Source: Cyanobacteriota bacterium
GTDB lineage: Bacteria; Cyanobacteriota; Cyanobacteriia; Leptolyngbyales; Leptolyngbyaceae
Reading direction: 5' to 3'
Assembly: GCA_027482985.1 (NCBI GenBank)
Contig: JAIXVO010000397.1
Coordinates: 1 to 10,679, forward strand
DNA: 10,679 nucleotides
Part shown: positions 8,143 through 10,679 of the stretch, piece after piece
How positions within the stretch are numbered: the first letter of the stretch is position 1
Layout: each line of letters starts with the position of its first letter
The notes under the pieces: model-generated
Seen by the model: the letters and a program-made list of their open reading frames with translations, nothing else
What the model was told of the DNA's origin: nothing
Database searches by the model: none
Translations under genes and position numbers: made by a program

Positions 8143-8150
8143 GCGATCGC
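8143..8150. other. Last HIP1 site and probable island boundary
   Basis: GCGATCGC occurs at 481, 1808, 1885, 3286, 4435, 6044, 6611, 6715, 7181, 7257, 7443, 7951 and 8143, and nowhere in 8151-10679. From here on the sequence is also visibly richer in A and T. The short gap 8126-8219 contains no gene; a 10-base inverted match (8134-8143 with 8202-8211) is low-complexity G/C tract and probably meaningless. Confidence 0.5.
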
Positions 8151-8219
8151 TGGGTCATCCTAGAATTCAAGGCGTGATCCAACCAACCTGACGGATAAAC
8201 ACCCCCTTCCCAGGCTTAA

Positions 8220-8368
8220 CCCATCAAACTGCTGGATAACATCCCACACACCCAGACTGATCCTGCAAATCTGATAGATAATTCTGAAAACCCTGAGTTT
8301 TATCCACTAGATTTGCAGTTGAATATAGAGTTAGGCGGATTAATAGCCAATACGTTGAAACTGGGCGT
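8220..8368 (+). pseudogene. Out-of-frame N-terminal part of the AlbA_2-Csx15 gene
   Basis: In the frame that begins after the TAA at 8217, the sequence encodes about 49 sensible residues, including FYPLDLQLNIELGGLIAN and TLKLGV, before running to a TGA at 8394. The final residues continue perfectly into the next gene if one base is restored near 8368: LKLGV joins ETPKVDLKLTLQL, which gives the usual start of an AlbA_2 domain (LI..xLKLGxETxxVxFK). No ATG is present on the + strand anywhere between the end of the DUF362 gene and 8497. The first codons read ATC-AAA-CTG-CTG, so an original ATG may have mutated to ATC at 8223. No Shine-Dalgarno is visible. Confidence 0.6.
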
Positions 8369-8398
8369 GAAACACCCAAAGTTGATCTCAAACTGACC

Positions 8399-9217
8399 TT
8401 GCAACTTTCTGGCAAAGGAGAATCAGAATTTGTAAAGGACGTAACAGCTATTGCAAATACAACTGGTGGGGAGGGTTATCTTATTATCGGAGTGAAGGAT
8501 GCCAAGGATCGAAAATCAAATGATCCATCTGATTATGTAATTGGATTTTCCACACCAAGTGGTTCTGATCAATTTGAGCGTACTGCTGTTGCTATTTTGA
8601 CCAAATTTTGTTCTAGCGTGCCGACCATTGAGTACGACGAACTAACACATCCTGATTGCAGTAAGTCTATTGGAGTTGTGACTATCCGACGGTCATCTCA
8701 AAAGCCTCACTCGCTTATTCGATCTGGTGCTGAAGTTGAACAACATCAAGTTTGGGTTCGTCGAGGAACGGCTAGTTACGTTGCGACTCCGACAGAAATT
8801 GTTGCAATGACGCAAACTCAGGATCTTCCCGCTTCTATTTTGGTTAACTTGAGTGCCCATCCCTTGACAGATGAACAACGCAGCGAGATTGAGCAGCGTA
8901 CATATATTGAAGAAGAGATCAACGAACCAGCACATTGTAATCCCACAAATGCAGCAGAATACATTCAAAATCTCTTTAACCGAATTGGGTTGACACTCGA
9001 AGAATGGAACATGAAATCTATCATCTTAGTTCTTCCTGGTTTAGCTCCTTTAGCGGCAAATGTGCTGGCTCATATACATGGAATCAAAGGTGGTTTTCCG
9101 AAGGTGTTATGGCTTGCTCCGCATCCTGATGATAGAGCGCGGTACACTGTCGGTAGCATTTTGGATCTTCAAGCGATCCGTGATCATGCCCGCGAGAAGC
9201 GAGCTACAGAACTGTAA
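8399..9217 (+). CDS. AlbA_2 (Schlafen-type) domain fused to Csx15-like domain
   Basis: 272 residues can be read from TTG 8399; the frame is open from 8297, so the ATG-less start is uncertain and the gene is probably frameshifted. Residues 1-138 form an AlbA_2 domain: EFVKDVTAIANTTGGEGYLIIGVKD (10-34) and VWVRRGTASYVATPTEI (118-134) are its two diagnostic blocks. It is a predicted nucleic-acid-binding or nuclease-related domain found in defence and regulatory proteins. Residues ~145-272 resemble Csx15, an ancillary protein of type III CRISPR loci: SAHPLTDEQRSEIEQ (152-166), GLTLEEW (197-203), ILVLPGLAPLAANVLAHIHG (209-228), FPKVLWLAP (233-241), YTVGSILDLQAIRDHAREKR (249-268). No ATPase or helicase motifs follow AlbA_2. 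No CRISPR array or cas gene lies in the window. The Csx15 match is from memory of the family pattern. Confidence 0.75.
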   Translation: MQLSGKGESEFVKDVTAIANTTGGEGYLIIGVKDAKDRKSNDPSDYVIGFSTPSGSDQFERTAVAILTKFCSSVPTIEYDELTHPDCSKSIGVVTIRRSSQKPHSLIRSGAEVEQHQVWVRRGTASYVATPTEIVAMTQTQDLPASILVNLSAHPLTDEQRSEIEQRTYIEEEINEPAHCNPTNAAEYIQNLFNRIGLTLEEWNMKSIILVLPGLAPLAANVLAHIHGIKGGFPKVLWLAPHPDDRARYTVGSILDLQAIRDHAREKRATEL

Positions 9218-9239
9218 AGTATTACCGGAACGAGTATCC

Positions 9240-9327
9240 GCCGAAACAATTCAAATGCAGCGGACAGACCACAATGCTTTCTGCTTCGTTTTGAGTTCTC
9301 TGCTGCCGCTGATTTGAGCCGTTGGGC
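9240..9327 (+). other. Candidate integron attC recombination site
   Basis: It begins 22 bases after the stop of the AlbA_2-Csx15 gene. TCAAAT-G-CAGCGG (9251-9263) pairs with CCGCTGATTTGA (9306-9317): 12 base pairs with a single bulged G (9257), as in the extrahelical base of the attC L box. Outside that are a three-base unpaired spacer on each side (AAT / GCC), then AAC (9245-9247) facing GTT (9321-9323). GTTGGGC (9321-9327) fits the R' consensus GTTRRRY. A further CAGA/TCTG pairing and a loop of about 30 bases close the structure; total length is about 88 bases, within the normal attC range. The R'' box (GCCGAAAC) is imperfect, and no integrase gene or second site is visible, so this is a candidate only. 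Confidence 0.42.
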
Positions 9328-9379
9328 TGCTTTCCGTTATCTGTAGGACAATGCTTTCAGCTTTTCGGTGAGAACTCAA
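9271..9379. repeat. Short direct and inverted repeats downstream of the candidate attC
   Basis: ACAATGCTTTCTGCTT (9271-9286) recurs at 9348-9363 with one mismatch. TTGAGTTCTC (9291-9300) is exactly inverted at 9370-9379. Together they suggest a local duplication or inversion scar. The rest of the gap to 9538 contains no gene I can support; neither reading frames nor an RNA gene stand out. Confidence 0.45.
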
Positions 9380-9538
9380 TCTTTCATATAGCCATAGTTA
9401 TCTGGATTAGGGCGGTGTGCAGGGGTTCCACCCTTGGTTGGAGACGCAACTCTCACACTCCTCACTTTAGTCTCGGTATCTTAACATGGCTGACTACAGC
9501 TACGACTGAAGAAAAATTATGCACTGCTTAAGAGCTAT

Positions 9539-10018
9539 TCAAAGCGCATCTTCTATGGACATCTGCCTTTCAATTCTAGGTAATGGTTTAACATCAATGT
9601 AGTCTTGGGCAAACTTTTTAAGCCCTACATCTTCGCTATAGATACACTTTGCGCCTCTTGCTATTGCTGTAGCAGTAATCATGAAATCAGCTTTCATTTC
9701 TGCTCTTGATATTCCACTCTCATCTTTAATTTGCTTTTTATTCCTCCATATTTCTGCAAAGTGAAGAGCAGCCTGTGTGTCAAAGGGCGGAACAATGAAT
9801 CGACGATTCATTAGTTCACTGAAAGCATTATGCAAGCCTGGTTCTAAAGCACATAGAATTTCTGCAACCACCACTGACGGAGCCATAATATCAATTCCGT
9901 TTTCTTCGCAAGTGCTGATTAGATATTTGGCTTTGTCTATGTTGTCTTCCTGCCCAGGAGTTGCTTGTCTTTTAACACCCCAAATGATTACCTATGTATC
10001 AAAACAGACTAAATCCAT
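9539..10018 (-). pseudogene. PIN-domain nuclease with premature amber stop
   Basis: Read from ATG at 10018, the gene has 159 codons and codon 9 is TAG (9994-9992). The rest is an otherwise intact PIN domain. The four expected acidic residues are present: Asp7 in VCFDT, Glu53 in VVVAEIL, Asp111 in MKADFMITATAIA and Asp130 in CIYSED. PIN domains of this size are usually VapC-type toxins that cleave RNA. If translation restarts at the Met at codon 45 (ATG 9886), a 115-residue product lacking Asp7 would be made, probably inactive. A CAG or similar sense codon changed to TAG by one base would explain the lesion. The ATG follows directly on the TAA of the gene upstream, so the two are translationally coupled. 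The gene may be a dead toxin, or TAG may be read through. Confidence 0.72.
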
Positions 10019-10679
10019 TTACGCCTCCGACAGTCCGTAGCGTATTTCGGAGACAAAATGATCCACGTCTTTTATTTTATCAAAAGAATCTCCAATTAAA
10101 TTGGCTAACTCTTCAAAGGCTTCGGATGGCGAAGTTTGCTCATAATCAGAGATGTCGATTACGTGAAAGTTTTCAATCTCAAAAGTTTCAGAATTCCATT
10201 CTGCAAGCCCGTGCAGTTCTACCTTTGTGTAAAGTTTGGCACCTGCTTTTTTAGCTATTGCCCTACTGGTACTACAGTAAATAATTTGACTATCCAGAGT
10301 CTTAAACTGAATTTTTGGTTCTGCTCCACCAACACGAGTTATTTCTCCATAAATACTTGTTTCTCCTGACAAAGGATAAATGTCAGGTATCTGAGTTTCA
10401 GGAGTAAGAACAGCCAATGACTCTAATCTGCCATTCTGTGTAAAGAACTCAGCATTGCATTGATGTCGTCGTGTAAAAGCAGATAGTTTTCTTAAAGAAT
10501 TGATGGCACCACTTGGTAATACACCAAAATCATTCTCTGCTATCGATCTTGTAATTCGACGGGTAGCAGGCAAAGTCAGTTCTGCTAAATTTGGGGAAAA
10601 CGCTAAACCAATACTCCCTTGCCGAATACTTTTTAAGCCAATTACTATAGTCTCTTTTCTTAGATCTGGGTGGTCACGA
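10019..10679 (-). CDS. Unrecognised protein paired with the PIN gene (N-terminus outside window)
   Basis: The frame is open from the window edge to TAA at 10019, giving at least 220 residues; the TTG at 10573 is internal, since the residues before it (GLAFSPNLAELTLPATRRITRS is the local context) are coherent with those after it. I do not recognise a named family. The C-terminal half, from about IYGEITRVGGAEPKIQFKTLD through KVELHGLAEWNSETFEIENF, looks like a compact beta-barrel-type domain, followed by an acidic helical tail (SEAFEELANLIGDSFDKIKDVDHF). No membrane segment or nucleic-acid-binding motif is obvious. Its stop codon touches the start of the PIN gene, so the position is that of an antitoxin, but it is far longer than most antitoxins. 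The inference of a partner role rests only on this arrangement. Confidence 0.65.
   Translation of the reverse strand, partial: RDHPDLRKETIVIGLKSIRQGSIGLAFSPNLAELTLPATRRITRSIAENDFGVLPSGAINSLRKLSAFTRRHQCNAEFFTQNGRLESLAVLTPETQIPDIYPLSGETSIYGEITRVGGAEPKIQFKTLDSQIIYCSTSRAIAKKAGAKLYTKVELHGLAEWNSETFEIENFHVIDISDYEQTSPSEAFEELANLIGDSFDKIKDVDHFVSEIRYGLSEA

Noticed and set aside
8133..8211. Inverted repeat GGGAAGGGGG / CCCCCTTCCC between the DUF362 and AlbA_2 genes
   Set aside because: Low-complexity tracts separated by 58 bases with no T-tract; the match is likely chance.
9400..9460. GGGGTTCCACCC resembling a tRNA T-arm
   Set aside because: No acceptor, D or anticodon arms can be folded around it, and the T-stem does not close properly.
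8150..10679. CRISPR array that might accompany the Csx15-like domain
   Set aside because: No regularly spaced direct repeats and no cas genes are visible in the island part of the window.

Overview
The window is almost certainly from a cyanobacterium. It carries a light-independent marker of oxygenic phototrophs (chlP, geranylgeranyl reductase), a DUF3318-type protein that I know only from cyanobacteria, and thirteen copies of the cyanobacterial octamer GCGATCGC (HIP1) between bases 481 and 8150. The genus cannot be fixed from the sequence.

Bases 1-8150 look like ordinary, fairly GC-rich chromosome. On the + strand a very large secreted-type protein (5' end outside the window) joins a choice-of-anchor I beta-propeller, an inserted esterase/phytase-like domain and C-terminal RTX calcium-binding repeats. 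A 347-base gap follows, holding a long imperfect hairpin, a minus-strand terminator and a perfect 36-base palindrome. Next come two minus-strand genes: chlP (TTG start with a clear Shine-Dalgarno) and, upstream of it, a pyridoxamine-5'-phosphate-oxidase-like flavin protein. Divergent from these, on the + strand, are a 71-residue membrane protein, a DUF3318 membrane protein with a terminator after it, and a DUF362 protein with a twin-arginine signal.

Bases from about 8150 to the end are different: visibly AT-richer, without a single HIP1 site, and full of accessory and damaged genes. The first is an AlbA_2 (Schlafen-type) domain fused to a C-terminal domain that closely resembles the type III CRISPR ancillary protein Csx15. 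Its N-terminal codons lie in another frame, so a one-base deletion near 8368 and a missing start codon are likely. About 24 bases after its stop is a hairpin with several hallmarks of an integron attC site. On the minus strand lies a two-gene unit: a protein of at least 220 residues (N-terminus outside the window) whose TAA stop directly abuts the ATG of a PIN-domain nuclease gene. The PIN gene has an in-frame amber codon at position 9, just after its first catalytic aspartate.

Most likely reading: a conserved chromosomal block ends near 8150 and an imported, decaying defence or toxin-antitoxin island begins there. The candidate novelty is the AlbA_2-Csx15 fusion, possibly carried as an integron-type cassette.
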